Assembly: GCF_051020765.1 (NCBI RefSeq)
Contig: NW_027469204.1
Location: 1 to 64,000 of the forward strand
DNA: 64,000 nt
Direction: 5' to 3'
Origin: Lasioglossum baleicum
Taxonomy: Eukaryota > Arthropoda > Insecta > Hymenoptera > Halictidae
How positions within the stretch are numbered: position 1 is the stretch's first letter; every line of letters starts with the position of its first letter. Below the pieces are notes generated by a model, which saw only the letters and a program-made list of their open reading frames with translations, searched no databases and was not told the DNA's origin. Of the stretch, positions 49,401-61,572 are shown one piece after another. The position numbers and the translations under genes were made by a program.

Positions 49401-51421
49401 GTGCCTGGGATCGAAACTTCATGTATAAATTAGAGGATCGATGGTCAATCCTTTTGAGAACCTTATCACCTTTTTTGAGTGCCGAGCGGCTAAGTCAATA
49501 GTGTCACCCATCCTGTGATTTGGAGAGGCAAAGCAGGTATTCCGGGACTAATTCCACTGATGAGTATTGGCAATATGTTCCTTAATTCGCGGAGTGAATA
49601 TTAAAGAAGGCCGTAAAGCCGTTGTACAACGTTCCATATTCGTCTAGGATTAAATTTCCATCAGAATTCCATCCAATCCGAAGAACTGACCCCTGAATCG
49701 ATAGTATGTCACCGTGTTCAGAAGAACGAAATGGTATACATTTTAGTGATGAGCACCATAATTTCAAGTATGAATTAGAAAATCGAGGGTTAAACCAACC
49801 TTGATGGTTGCATCCTTGTGTGAGATACGAACGGCTAAGTCATTAGTTTCACGTATCCCGCGATTTCGAGAGTCGATCCAGGTACTGTTGGAGTAAATCC
49901 GCTGTACAGTATTGGCAACTGGCACCTTAATCAGCGGAGTGAACATTAAGATAGAGCGTCACACCGTGTGAGAACGTTACTAATTGCTATGAAGTACAAC
50001 ATTTCAACGAATGCCTCACCGTCGGAGATGTTAATCGTCCGTATCGAGAATATATCTTCGTGTATAGAGAAACACATTTGTATACAATTTAGTGACGGCA
50101 CGTTAAATTGATGTATGAATTAAAATATCGAGCGTCAAAGCGTTCGAGTGCGTTTCAACCTTCTGTGGGAGCAGAACGGCTAAGTCAATAGCTTCACCTA
50201 TCATGTGATTCGGGAAGCAGACCAGGTATTCCGGGAGAAAATACATGGATCTGTATGGGCAATAGATATATTAGTTCACAATTTGAATATTAAATTAGAG
50301 AATCAACATGTTGAGGACATAACCAATCTTTATAAAGTCATAATATTTACCGGATACCTTGCATTCCATGGACCTAACACGCTGTAGCGAGTGTCATGCT
50401 TAGTGCACACGGAAACAAACTAGTGGACATTTTAGCTGGCGGACACCTTATTTTCATGCATGAATAAAATAATCGGGAATCAAACAGATTTTGGACGTTC
50501 CCACCATCTTTGATGGCCAAACGGCTATGTCAATAGCTTCATCTATCCTGTGATTCCGAGAGTCAAACAAGGCATTCCGGGATTAAATCCACTGAACCGT
50601 ATTAGAAATTGACACCTTCTAACACGGTATGAATATTAATATAGGGAGTCCAACTGTCGGAGAATGTTAACAATTGGAATAAGGTCATTCTCTTTACCCA
50701 ATTCCTCACTTTCCGAGAAACCAAACCGCTGCAGCGATTTTGTTCCTTAGTTTTCACGTAATAAAATTGTTAGATATTTTAGCAGACGGACAAATTATTT
50801 TCATGCATATATAGGAATATCGAGGGCAAACCGTTCGTGAGCGTAGCAACCTTTCTTGAGAGTGGCACAGCTACGTCAATAACTTCAATTAACCGGTGAT
50901 ACCGAGTGTCAAACCAGGCATTTCAGGATTACATCCGCTATACAGCATTGGCAGCAATTGGCAAAGGTGGCAGTCAGATCGTCGTGGAACATTAGGAATT
51001 CTTATAGAGTCATCCTTTCTACAGACTGCGTTACCTTCCGAGAACGTATCCAGCAGCATCAAGAGTATGACATCGTTATATGAGAAACAAATTTGTATTC
51101 ATTTTAGTGACGGGCACGTTTATTTTATGGATGAGTAAGGATAACGTGAGGCATCCGGGTCCAGATCGTTAGCGCCATCTTTGAGAATCGCAGAAATCAG
51201 TCATACCTTCTCCTATCTTGTGATTCCGAAAGTCAAAAGAATAATTCCGGTAGTAAATTCGATATACCATATTGGCATCGTACACCCTATTTCATGGTAT
51301 AAATATTAATGTCCAGGGTCAAAGCTTTGTAGCAGGTTACGTATTGATATAGTGTCAGACATCATAGAAAGGCCTTACCTTCCGAGAAGCGAACCCGCTG
51401 AATCAAGAGTATATCTTCATA
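43473..51421 (+). repeat. Satellite A, forward block (about 23 units)
   Basis: This is the longest uninterrupted satellite A block. It contains half-unit exchange events (at about 44850-44885 the second half-unit follows itself; at about 46590-46635 the first half-unit follows the second out of turn), a 78-bp tandem duplication at 48377-48532 and a 10-bp doubled word at 46543-46562. It ends in an imperfect palindrome centred at about 51421. No gene is seen. Confidence 0.85.
48377..48532 (+). repeat. 78-bp perfect-length tandem duplication within a satellite A unit
   Basis: The segment ACGAACGGCTCAGTCTACAG ... AAATCTATGT occurs at 48377-48454 and again at 48455-48532, each 78 bp, with only a few differences. 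Neighbouring units carry this part once, so it is a recent local duplication that shifts the register of the array. Confidence 0.9.
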
Positions 51422-51472
51422 TACTTCTGTACCTACCCGATGCAGCGGGTGACGGTCGCGGAAGGTGAGGCC
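51371..51472. repeat. Imperfect palindrome at an A+/A- foldback
   Basis: The left arm begins GGCCTTACCTTCCGAGAAGC. The right arm, read in reverse complement, begins GGCCTCACCTTCCGCGACC. Each arm is about 51 bp and they meet with essentially no spacer at 51421/51422. The satellite has turned back on itself at one exact phase. Beyond these arms the inverted symmetry continues as kilobase-scale satellite. Confidence 0.8.
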
Positions 51473-52302
51473 TGCGGTAAAACATTTGACTTTACGCTAA
51501 TTGGTAACTATATACAACGGTTGGGCGCTCTACATTAATATTCAAACCGTGAATTAAGGTGTCTATTGCCAATTCTGTTCAGCGGCCTTTGTTCAGGAAT
51601 ACCTGGTTTGACTCCACCAACCACAGGAAAGGTGAAGCCATTGGCGTAGCAGTTTGTGTCTAACAGAAGGTGGCAAAGTTCCCGAGCTGTTTGACGCACG
51701 ATCTTCTAATACATACATGAAGTTATTGTGCCCGTCACTGAAATTAATACTAATTTCTAAAGCTAATACTAAAGCCGTTCAGATTCGCGGATGTAAACGC
51801 CTCCTGTAAACGTTTGACTTTGTACAAATCGGTATCGCTCTCAAACGGTATGGCACACTACTTTAATATTCAAGCCGTGAATTAAGGTGTTTTTTGCTTA
51901 TACCGATCAGCAGATTTACTCACTGTATACCTGGCGTGACTGTCGGAATCACTAGATAGGTGAAGCCATTCACATCGCCGTTAGTGTCTAAAGATGGTGG
52001 AGTCGTTCTCCAACGGCTTTCATGTCGATTTTTATATTTACTCATGAAAGTGTGGTGTCCGTCTGCGAGTATGTCGACTAATTTGTTTCCGTGAACAACA
52101 TGCGGCGCGATCGGATCTCGGATTGTAAGGTAATTGGTAAAAATAATGTCTTTATACTAATTGATATCGTTCTCAAACGGCTTGACGCTCCGTTTTAATT
52201 CCCAAGCCGTGAATTATGGCGACGGTTGCCAATTCCGTTCAGCGGATTTACGCCGGGAATACCTGCTTATACTCATGCTATCACAGGTTAGATGAAGTCA
52301 TA
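51422..52302 (-). repeat. Satellite A, reversed block (about 2.5 units), third module copy
   Basis: This short reversed A block leads into satellite B through the same joint as at 1408 and 19775 (GGAATACCTGCTTATACTCATGC then GATGAAGTCAT). Only the last part matches the other two modules; the start at the 51421 palindrome is peculiar to this copy. Confidence 0.83.
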
Positions 52303-53448
52303 TGGAGGTCCTGTAGTTGTACACTGCAGATCGAAGCGGCATTACTGTATGGTTTCAGTCAATTCCTTATCCTTGATTTTGTACGATATGCATTCTGTCA
52401 CAGTTTTCTATTTATTTATAGATACTGCAATTCACTGTTGTTATATTTTCGTTCTTGTTCGAAATTTTCAAATTTTATGTAAAGAAATTGTATTTCTTAA
52501 TATAAGTGCCTTTGAAATTAGTTGAATGTACGTTTATGACATTATCTTGTTATAAATATTGTTATTTTATATGATTGTTTGTATATGTAACTACGCTGTC
52601 GGAGCGACACGGCTATAGTGATCCTGTATTTGCGTACGACAGATCGAAGCGGCAATACTGGAGGGTTGTAGTTAATTTCTTTAACCTTCATATACCACCG
52701 TATGCATTCCTTCGCAGTCTTCCATTTATTTATATATACTGTAATTTACTGTTTTAATACTTACGAATTTTTCCAAAATTCCCAATTTTTAATATCAATC
52801 ATTGTACATTTTACGAAAAGTGTCTTCGGAATCAGTTGAGTGTACGTTTATGTCTTCAGTTTTCCATATTTGTTGTTATTTTAAACGATTTTGCGTGTAC
52901 GTACCTACGCTTCCGGAGCGACACGGGTGGAGTTCTCTTGCAGTTGCGTTCGGAATATCGGAGAGACAGTGCTGTATGGGCTTTGATAATTTTTTTGACC
53001 TTGATACTTCTCCGTGTGCATTATTTCTCTGTATTCTGTTCATGTCTGCATACTGTGTTTTACTGTTATAATATCTCCAATCCTTTTCAAAATTTTCAAT
53101 TTTTGGTTTAAAAAATTGTATTTATCAGAGAAAGTGTCTTTGGAATTAGTCGAGTGTACGTTTTTGCAAATATTATGATGAAACTTATTTTTATTTTACA
53201 TAATTGTCTTTATACGTACATACGCCTCCGGAGCGACGCGCCTGTAATGGCCTTGCAGGTGCGTTCGGCATATCGGACCGACACTACGGTATTATCTTCG
53301 TTAATTTCTCTATCCTTGATATTGTGCCGAATGCATTCTTTCGATATTCACTATTTATTACTACATTCTGTGATCAACTGTTATGATATTTCCGACTTTA
53401 CTCAAACCGTCCAATTTTTTATTTCAGAAATTGAATTTTTTAGGAGAA
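52303..53448 (+). repeat. Satellite B, forward block (about 3.5 units), third module copy
   Basis: The block begins with the entry unit shared with 1412 and 19782. About 52800-53150 matches 3540-3890 and 53150-53448 matches 3900-4199, so about 1.9 kb of units present in module one is missing. It ends at the shared B+/B- foldback (TAGGAGAAGTGAAAAAATCAC). The open frame 53154-53534 crosses this joint and is a chance frame. Confidence 0.84.
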
Positions 53449-55124
53449 GTGAAAAAATCACAGCAGTAACTTACAGCATGTACAAATACATGAAAAACTG
53501 GGAAAAAATTCTTACTGTACAATATCAAGTTTAATAAGATTATTGAAGGCCATCCAGTAGTGTCGCTCCGTTCTGCCGTACGCAACTGCAAAGCCACTAC
53601 AGCCGTGTCTTTCCGGAAGCATCGGTGCGCATACAGGCAACGGTATGAATTAACAGTAAGTGTAGAAAGATATTATCATAATCGTACAATTAACTATATA
53701 TATATAATATTTTAATTATAAATTGGAAACGTCGGAGGAAATGAAGGATATCGTAAGAGTAAATTACGATATGTGTAAATAAAGAGAGAACTGGGAAAGA
53801 CTGAATATCGTAAAACATTGCTTTTAATGGAATTATCGACGGCCATCCTGTTGTGCCGCTTCGATCTGCCGTACGCGACTACAAGACCTCGCCAGTCGCG
53901 GTGCACCGGCTGCGTGGACACCTATACGGCCAAAAATGTAAAACTACGATGTGTTTTCAATAATATCTCGTCATGCGTACACACAACAAATTCCATAGAC
54001 ACTTTCTGTATGAAATACAGTTTTTGAAATTAAAGACTGGAAGTTATGAAACAATTCGAAAATATCCTAAAAGTAAATTGCAGTATGGTGATATAAATAA
54101 AATCCAGCCTATCATTGCTTACGCTATATTGGTAAGGACGAAGAAGAAACATGGGCCATACGCTATTGTCGTTTACGATCTGCCTACGCAACTACAACGC
54201 ATCCACATTCTCCTCGCACCGGCAGCGTATTTACGTGTACAGGCAATCAAATAATACAGGCAACAAATTGTACTAAATAATGTCATAAACGTACACTTAA
54301 CTAATTTCAAAGACATCTATACTATGAAGAAATTTATGAATTTAAAAATTCGAAAATATGAGAAAAACGGAACATATCAAAACAGTAAATAACAGTATGT
54401 ATAAATAAATGGAGGAACGGGGAACAATGCATACGGTTTAGTGTCTTGGATAGATATATTATCGAAAATCAGGCAGTAGTGTCGCACCGATATACCGAAA
54501 GAAACTGCTAGACCACACCATTCGTGACGCTCAGGAAGCATAGACACGCATTCAGACGATCGTATAAGATAACAAAGAATTTAACACAATATTGTCATAA
54601 GCGTCCACACAACTAATTCCGAAAGGCATTTTTACTAAGAAGTACAATTTTCTAAAATGCAAATTGAATATTGCGAAAAATATCGAAAATATCATAACAC
54701 TACATTACAGTTTGTACAAGTAAATGGAAAAATGGGAAAAAAAGCATACGATACAGTATCGAGGTTGGAGAAATTAACGATAATCATACTGTAGTGTCGC
54801 TACTATGTACCGATTGCAACTGCAAGTGCACTCCAGTCGTATTGTTCCGTCAGCTAAGGTACATATACAGACGATCATACACAATAACAGTTAGTTAAAC
54901 AAAATAATGTCGTACACTCACCAATTTCCAAAGGCACTTGTATTCAGAAATACAATTTTTTCAAATAACAATTGATAGTTTCGAAAAAAATTGTAATGAC
55001 CATAATACTAAATTGCAGTATATGTATATAAATGTAAAAATGAGAACGAATTGCTTGCGGTTCAAGATCATGCCTTAAGAAATTAACGGAGACCATAGAG
55101 TAGTGTTGCTCGATCTGCCGTACT
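53449..55124 (-). repeat. Satellite B, reversed block (about 5 units), third module copy
   Basis: This is reversed satellite B. Segments match the other modules in order: 53810-54160 with 25390-25690, 54160-54420 with 4310-4520, 54420-54910 with 6100-6610, and 54955-55124 with 7745-7896. A short TA run (about 53694-53706) replaces part of one unit. It exits into forward satellite A after GATCTGCCGTAC. Confidence 0.84.
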
Positions 55125-58100
55125 ATCATTCTCTGTTCGAATATTATAGCAGGAGGTCAACCCATTGTAGAACTTAACCCGTTCATATGCAGTCTAACTT
55201 TTTACCGTATGCCATTCCGTCCGAGAAGCAAGCCCGCATTATTGAGGGCATTACTCCGTGTTCCGAGAAACAAATTAGTAGACATTATAGTGACGGGCAC
55301 CTTAATTTCGTGTATGCATTAGAAGATCGGAACACAGACTGATCGTGAACATTACCGCCCCCTTTGAGAGTGGACCGGCCAAGTGAATAACTTCACCTAT
55401 CCCGCGATTCCGAGAGTCAACCCAGAAAAAACGCGAAGTAAGTCCTCTAAACAGAATTGGGAGTAGACACCTTATTTCGCATTTTGAATATTAATATAGA
55501 GCGTCAAACTGTTTGAGAGCGTTACCATTGGGAATAATGTCAAATGTTTTAGCGACGACCTTACCCTCCGAGAAACTAACCCGCTGCATCGAGAGTATAC
55601 CTTCGCGATCAGTGTCAGAAATAAGTTTATAATCTTGTGGCTGACTCCTTAATATCAGGTATGAATAAGAGGATCGAGCGCCGAACGGTTGGAGAACGTC
55701 ACCAATTGGTATAGAGTCAAACGCTTCACCGAAAACTTTACACTCCAACACCCTAGCCCGCTGTATCGACCATACAGCAGCGTGCTCAATGGAACGGATT
55801 AGCATACATTTTAGTGAGGATCACCTTAATTTCATGTATAAAACAGAAGATCGAGTGTGCGAAATTTACTACCATCTTTGAAGGTCGAACAGGTAAATTT
55901 ATATTGTCACTTATCCTATGATTCCGAGAGTCAAACCAGGTATTCTGGGAGTACAGCAGCTGAATAGTATTGGCAATAAACACCTAAATCCACGGTCTGA
56001 ACATTAATGCAGAGAGTCAGGCCGTTTTTGATCGATACCAATTGGTATAATGTGAAACGTTTATCAAACGTGTTATATTCCGCGAATTTCACTGGCTTCA
56101 TCGAGAGTATAACTTCCAGATTAGGGAATAGAATTAGAATTCATTTGAGAGGCGGGCAACATAACTTCATATATGAATGAGAAGACCGAGAGTCGAACCA
56201 TTCGAGAACGATATTTCATTCCTTGAGTGACGAACAGCTAAGTCAAGAGTTTCACTTATTCTAAGATTCCAAGGGTCATGTGAGGTACTCCGATCGTACA
56301 TCCGCTGAACTGTTCTGCAATAGTCACCTCAGACCATCGTACGTATATTAATGTGGAGCGTACATGCGTTTGAGAATGCTACCAATTGATATAATGTCAA
56401 ACGCTTTACGGAAGACCTTCCCTACCGAAAACGTATAGCGCTGTACCGAAAGCATAACTTCGTGTTCAAGGAAGCTAATTAGTATATATTTTAAAGACGG
56501 CACCCCTTATTTCGCGTCTGAATTGGAAGATCAAGTGTCAGACCGTTCGACAACTTTGCAACCGTCTGTGGGAGACGAATTGCTAAGTCCATAGCTTCAC
56601 ATATCCTGCGATTCCGAAGTTAAAGCAGGTATTCCCGGTGTGATTCCGCTGAACAGCATTGGCTCTAAGCATCGTAATTTACGATTTCAATATTAGAGCA
56701 GAGCGTCACACCGTTTTAGAGCGTTACCAATTGTTATATTGTCAAATCATTACAGAAGGCGTTAACTTCAGCGAATCTCACCAGCTTCATCGAGAGATTG
56801 AGTTCGTGTTCAGAGAAAGAAACTAGTATTCATTTCAGCGACTGGCACTATAATTTCGTGTATGACATAGAAGATCGAGGATCAAACCGTTCAAGAGCTT
56901 TACCACGCTCGCCGAGATTCGAACGGCTAAGACAATAGGTTCTGCTATCCTGTGACTCCGAAAGTTAAACCAGATATTCGGGTAGCAAATAGTATTGGCA
57001 GTAGACGCCATAGGCCTCCCTTCCGCGAACCTCACCCGCTTCATCGAGAGTATAACTTCGTGTTCAGGGATGAACAATAGTATACATTTAAGGGACGGGC
57101 ACCATCATTTCAGCTATGAATTAGAAGGTCGATGGTCGAACTGATGCACATCGTTACCACCATTTCTGAGAGTCGCACAGCAAATCCAATAGATTCACCT
57201 ATCCTGTTATTCCGAGAGTCAAACCATGTATTGCGGGAGTAAATACGTTGAACAGTTTTGGCAATACACACCTCAATTCTTGGAATGAATAATGAAGTGG
57301 AGAGTCAAACCGTACAAGATCGTTACGTTCAGTAATAGGATCAACCCTTTAATGAAGGCCTTACATTTCGTGAAGCTAACGCGCTGTGTCGAGGGGACGT
57401 CGTCGTGTTCAGGGAAGAAATATATTATACTTTTCAGTGACGGGTTACCTAATTTCATTTATGATTTAGAAGATCGAGAGTCAAACCGTTAGAGATCGAA
57501 ATCACCTTCTTTGCGAGCGGAACGGCTAGGTCAATAGCTCAGCGTATCTTGTGAATCGGAGAATCAAGTCAGGTAATCCGGGAGTAAATGCGCTGAACAG
57601 TATTGACAGTAAACACCGTATCGCACGAAATGATGAGTTATGCAGAGCGTCCATCCGTCTGCGAAGGTTACAAATTGGTTTAGTGTCAAACGTTCAACAG
57701 AAAACCTCACCCACCGAAGCCAATCTTGCTGCATCGTGAGTATAGCGTCGTGCATAGAGGAACTAACTTGTTTAGAGGTCAGTGACGGGCACCTCAATTT
57801 CGTGTATGAAAAGAGATCGATCGACATGCCCTTTGATAACGTTACAACCTCTTTTGAGTGTTGCACAGCTAAGTCAATATCTTCATCTAAAATTTGATAT
57901 TTCGAGCCAAACAAGGAATTCCGGGAGAAAATCTGCTAAGCATTCTTGGCATTAGACACCTTATTTCAGGGCTTGAATATTAAAGTAGATCGATAACGTA
58001 TTTGAGATCGTTACCAATTTGTATGGGGTCAAACCTTTTGTCAAAAGCCTTACTTGCGGTGAATATAAGCCGCTGTAACAGGAGTATAACATCGTGTCCG

Positions 58101-58861
58101 CCAAAGTAAATTAGTATGCTTTTTAATGACGGGCACCATAGTTTCTCGTATGAATTACAAAGACCGGGGCCAAAACGTTCGAGAACGTTGCCACCGTCAT
58201 TGAGAGTCGAACGAATAAATCAGTAGCTTCATCTATCTCGTGATTGTATTAAAGTATTGGCAATAGGCACAGTAATTCATTGTATGGATATTAAAGTTGA
58301 GGGTCAAACCGTTCGAGTACGTTACCAACTGGTATAAGGTCAAACCTTTTATCAAATAACATATCGACCCAGAAAGAACACCGAACTAGCGAGTGTGTAG
58401 CTTAGTGCTCACGGAAGCAAAGTGGTAGACATTATAGCTGACGGAGACCTTATTTTCGTGTCTGAAAAGCAAAATCGTGAGTCAAACTACTCTAATACGT
58501 TACCACATTCTTTAGGATTCGAGCGGCTAAGATAACAGCTTCATGTGTTCTAGGCTCCCGAGAGACAGAATAGGCACACGGGGTGTAAGTGCCCCGTTCC
58601 GTATTTGCAATAGACTCCTTAATTCTCGGAGTAAATATTAAAGCAGACCGACATACCGTTTTGGTGCGTTACCTACTTGTATATAGTTAAACCTTTTACC
58701 GAAAGCCGTACCTGCCGAGAATGTAAACCTCCGCATCGAGAATCAAGGTCGAGGATCAAACCGTTCGAGAACGATACCACCTTCTTTGAGAGACGAACGG
58801 CTAAGTCCACAGCTTGCCGTAATCCAATATTCAAAGAGCCAAATCATGTATTAACGGAGTA
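55125..58861 (+). repeat. Satellite A, forward block (about 11 units)
   Basis: The first 370 bp match 26655-27030, including the unusual AACCCAGAAAAAACGCGA stretch. At about 55660-55700 the second half-unit is followed by another second half-unit, a half-step register shift shared with the inverted copy at 40390-40450. The block ends at the A+/A- joint also seen at 124 and 18213. Confidence 0.85.
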
Positions 58862-61020
58862 AATGTTACTAATCTGCTTCCTTGAACACGGAGCAAGACA
58901 CTTGCTTCAGCGGGTTGGGCTTCTCGGAAGGTATGGCCATCGGTAAATAGTTTGACTCTAAACAAGACGATGAAGCTCTAGAACCGTCTGACGCTCTACC
59001 TTCATATTCGTAGCGTGTAATAAGCTGTCGATTGCCAGTATTGTCCAGCGGATGTGCTCCCGGAATACAGTGCTTGATTCGCGGTACAACAAGATCAGTG
59101 AAGCTATGGACGTAGCCATTCCACTCCCAAAGAAGGTGGTAACGTTCTCTAAAAGTTTGAGCCTCGATATTCTAATTCATACATGAAATTAAGGTGCCCG
59201 AAACTAAAAAGTATAATAATTTGCTTCTCTGAACAGGAAGATGTACCTTCGACACAGCGCGTTAGCTTCTCGGAAGCTAAGGCCTTCTTTAAGAAGTACA
59301 AATCTATAACTGTACGCAACGTTCACCCACGGTATGACTTTCTACTTTATTATCGGTACTGCGAAATGGGGTATCTAATTTGTTGCGGTGCAACGGATTT
59401 ACCCCTGGTATACCTTGTTTGACCCTCGGAATCACTGGATTGTTGACGCTTCTGACTTAGCCCTTAGCCCGTAGCCGTTCGAATCTCAAAGATGGTGGTA
59501 ACGATCTACAGCGGTTTGAATCTCGATTTAGCTAGTCATACATAAAACTAGGATCTCCGTTTGCTAAAGTGTCTGCTAATTTGTGTCCATGAACACTAAG
59601 CAAGATACTCTTTGCAGCGGCGTAGGATTTAGGAAGTTAAGGCTTTCGTGAAAAGTTTGATGCTATATCATTATGTAACGTTTTCAAATGGTCTGACGTT
59701 CAATTTTAGTATTCAAACCGCGAATAAATATGTATATTGTCAATACTATTCAGCGAATTTACTCCCGGAATACCTGGTTTAACTCTCCGATTCAAAGGAC
59801 GGGTGATGCTATTGACTTAGCCGCTCGTCTCTCACAGAATGTGGCAACGTTCCCGAACGGTTTGGCACTCGATATTCGAATTCACACATGAAATGAAGGA
59901 TGCCGCCACTAAAATATATACTAATTTGGCATATTGAACACGAAGTTTTGTACCCTCGATACTGCGTGATAGTTTCTCGCACGGATGTCCTCCGGTAAAA
60001 TGTTTGACTGTATAGCAATAAGTAGCGTTCTATAATGGCTTATCTCTGTTCTTCAATATTTATATAGTGAAATAGCGTGCCTAATTCCAATAATGTACCG
60101 CGAGATAAGTCGCGGAATGTCTGGTATGATTCTGGGAATCGCAGGATAGGTGAAGGTATTCGCGTATCTGTGCGACTATCGGAGATGGTGGTAGCGTTAT
60201 GGAAGAGTCTGCCCCGCTATCTTCTTATTCATTAATGAAATTATGGTGCCTGTCATTAAATTGTGTACTAATTTGTTTCTCTACACACGAAGTTATTCTC
60301 TCTATACCACGATTCTAGGTATCGGAAGTTGAGGTCCTCGGTAAAATGTTAGACACTATACAAGTAAGCATCATTCTACAACGGTTAGGCTATGCACGTT
60401 AATATTTATATCGAGAACTAGGGTATCTGATTCAAATACAGTTCCGCGTATTTACTCCTGGAATACATGGTTTGACTCTCGGAATCACAGGATCCCTAAG
60501 ACTATTGACATAGCCGTTCGACTCTCACAGAAGGAGGCATCGATCGAGAACGGTTTGACCCTCTACCTTCTAATATATACATGAAATTATGGCGCTCGTC
60601 ACAAATAGGATGAATAATTTCTTTCCCTGAGAAAAAGTTATTCTCTCCATACGGCGGGTTAGCAACTCCGAAAGTAAGGCCACCCGTAAAGCGCATGACT
60701 TCATAGCAACTGGTAACGTATTCTAACGGCGTGACGCTCTATATTAATATTCAAACCGTGATTTATGGTGTGTATTGCCAATACTGTACTGCATATCTAC
60801 TCCCACAATACCTGGTTTGACTTTCGGAATCACAGGACAGCTGAAGGTACTTACTTTGCAGTGCGACTCTCAAAGAAGGTGATATCGTTCCCAAACGGAT
60901 TGACTCGCCATCTCCTTATGTATACATGATGATAATATACCCGTCTGCTAAAATGTGTGCTGATGGGATCACGTGAAAACGGAGTGAGACCATCGCTACA
61001 GCGGATTGTGTTCTCGGTCA
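58862..61020 (-). repeat. Satellite A, reversed block, fourth module edge
   Basis: Reversed satellite A begins GTTACTAATCTGCTTCC. Its first 200 bp match 124-330 and 18214-18420 closely, for example CTCTACCTTCATATTC and ATTGTCCAGC. A local stutter, CTTAGCCCTTAGCCCGTAGC, lies at about 59456-59478. It is interrupted at 61020 by the GC-rich insertion. Confidence 0.84.
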
Positions 61021-61572
61021 AAGTGTGCCGCAGATTTAACGTGCGTTTCCTACCACTAGGGCTTGATCCACACGGCACCCATGGGCGCGGGATTGGGATA
61101 CGCCAAATCAACGCAGTGCGTGGCGTCCCTAACCACGCACGTACCAATTAGCTCGTTAACTGTAAGCCATACGCGCCAACATTGTGTAGGCCGGGTCCTT
61201 ACTACATCCCCACTGACTCTGCAGGCCAGTGCCCGAGCTGATCTCACGCCGCTCACCCGTCGGAGATCTAACCTGTCCGAAGACGGGGTCCCCTAACCCG
61301 CGATATGGGCTTACCACTGCCCCCTCGAGGCCAACCCAAGCAACCGGTGGGGGGGGGGGGGACCAAGGCCCGCCTGCCCCAGGGCTCGAACCAGTTCCCG
61401 AGGTACCAGTGAATGCAGGGCCGTACTGGTCATACCCCTCGTAAGGACACCTTACTTCCTGAATCAGGTGCTTGCTCACCTCGGCCTAGGTTCGGCCGAC
61501 TCGGGCTCCGTGGGACCGTCAAACCCATACTGCAGTGGAACCCGAAGGCCCACCGCCGCCCCTTCGGGGTGC
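61021..61572. mobile_element. GC-rich 552-bp insertion with target-site duplication, family unknown
   Basis: This GC-rich segment is unlike anything else in the window. It interrupts a satellite A unit, which continues in register on the far side. The insertion is bounded by an 11-bp direct repeat, GTTCTCGGTCA at 61010-61020 and GTTCTCGTTCA at 61573-61583 (10 of 11 identical), as expected of a target-site duplication. No terminal inverted repeats, poly-A tail or conserved protein are visible. On the minus strand GGTTCGAGCCC (about 61387-61397) fits an RNA polymerase III B-box, and no run of four T or A occurs inside. A short retroposon (SINE-like, or a truncated LINE end) is plausible but unproven. 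A 13-G run lies at 61349-61361. Open frames here show no recognisable family. Confidence 0.6.

Noticed and set aside
53154..53534. Open frame of 126 codons and many similar ones in satellite B
   Set aside because: The same kind of peptide (CNLLL, YDISDF, FIYTYC-like) reappears in unit after unit and in different frames, and this one crosses a B+/B- joint. It reflects the repeated unit and its composition, not a gene. No start context, splice structure or protein family is visible.
61156..61479. Proline-rich open frame of 107 codons in the GC-rich insertion
   Set aside because: The PPPPP stretch is only the 13-base homopolymer read in one frame. GC-rich DNA has few stop codons, and no homology or domain is apparent.
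61021..61572. GC-rich insertion as a piece of ribosomal RNA, 5S or tRNA gene
   Set aside because: I could not recognise conserved 18S, 28S or 5S segments on either strand, and no tRNA cloverleaf can be built around the B-box-like motif.
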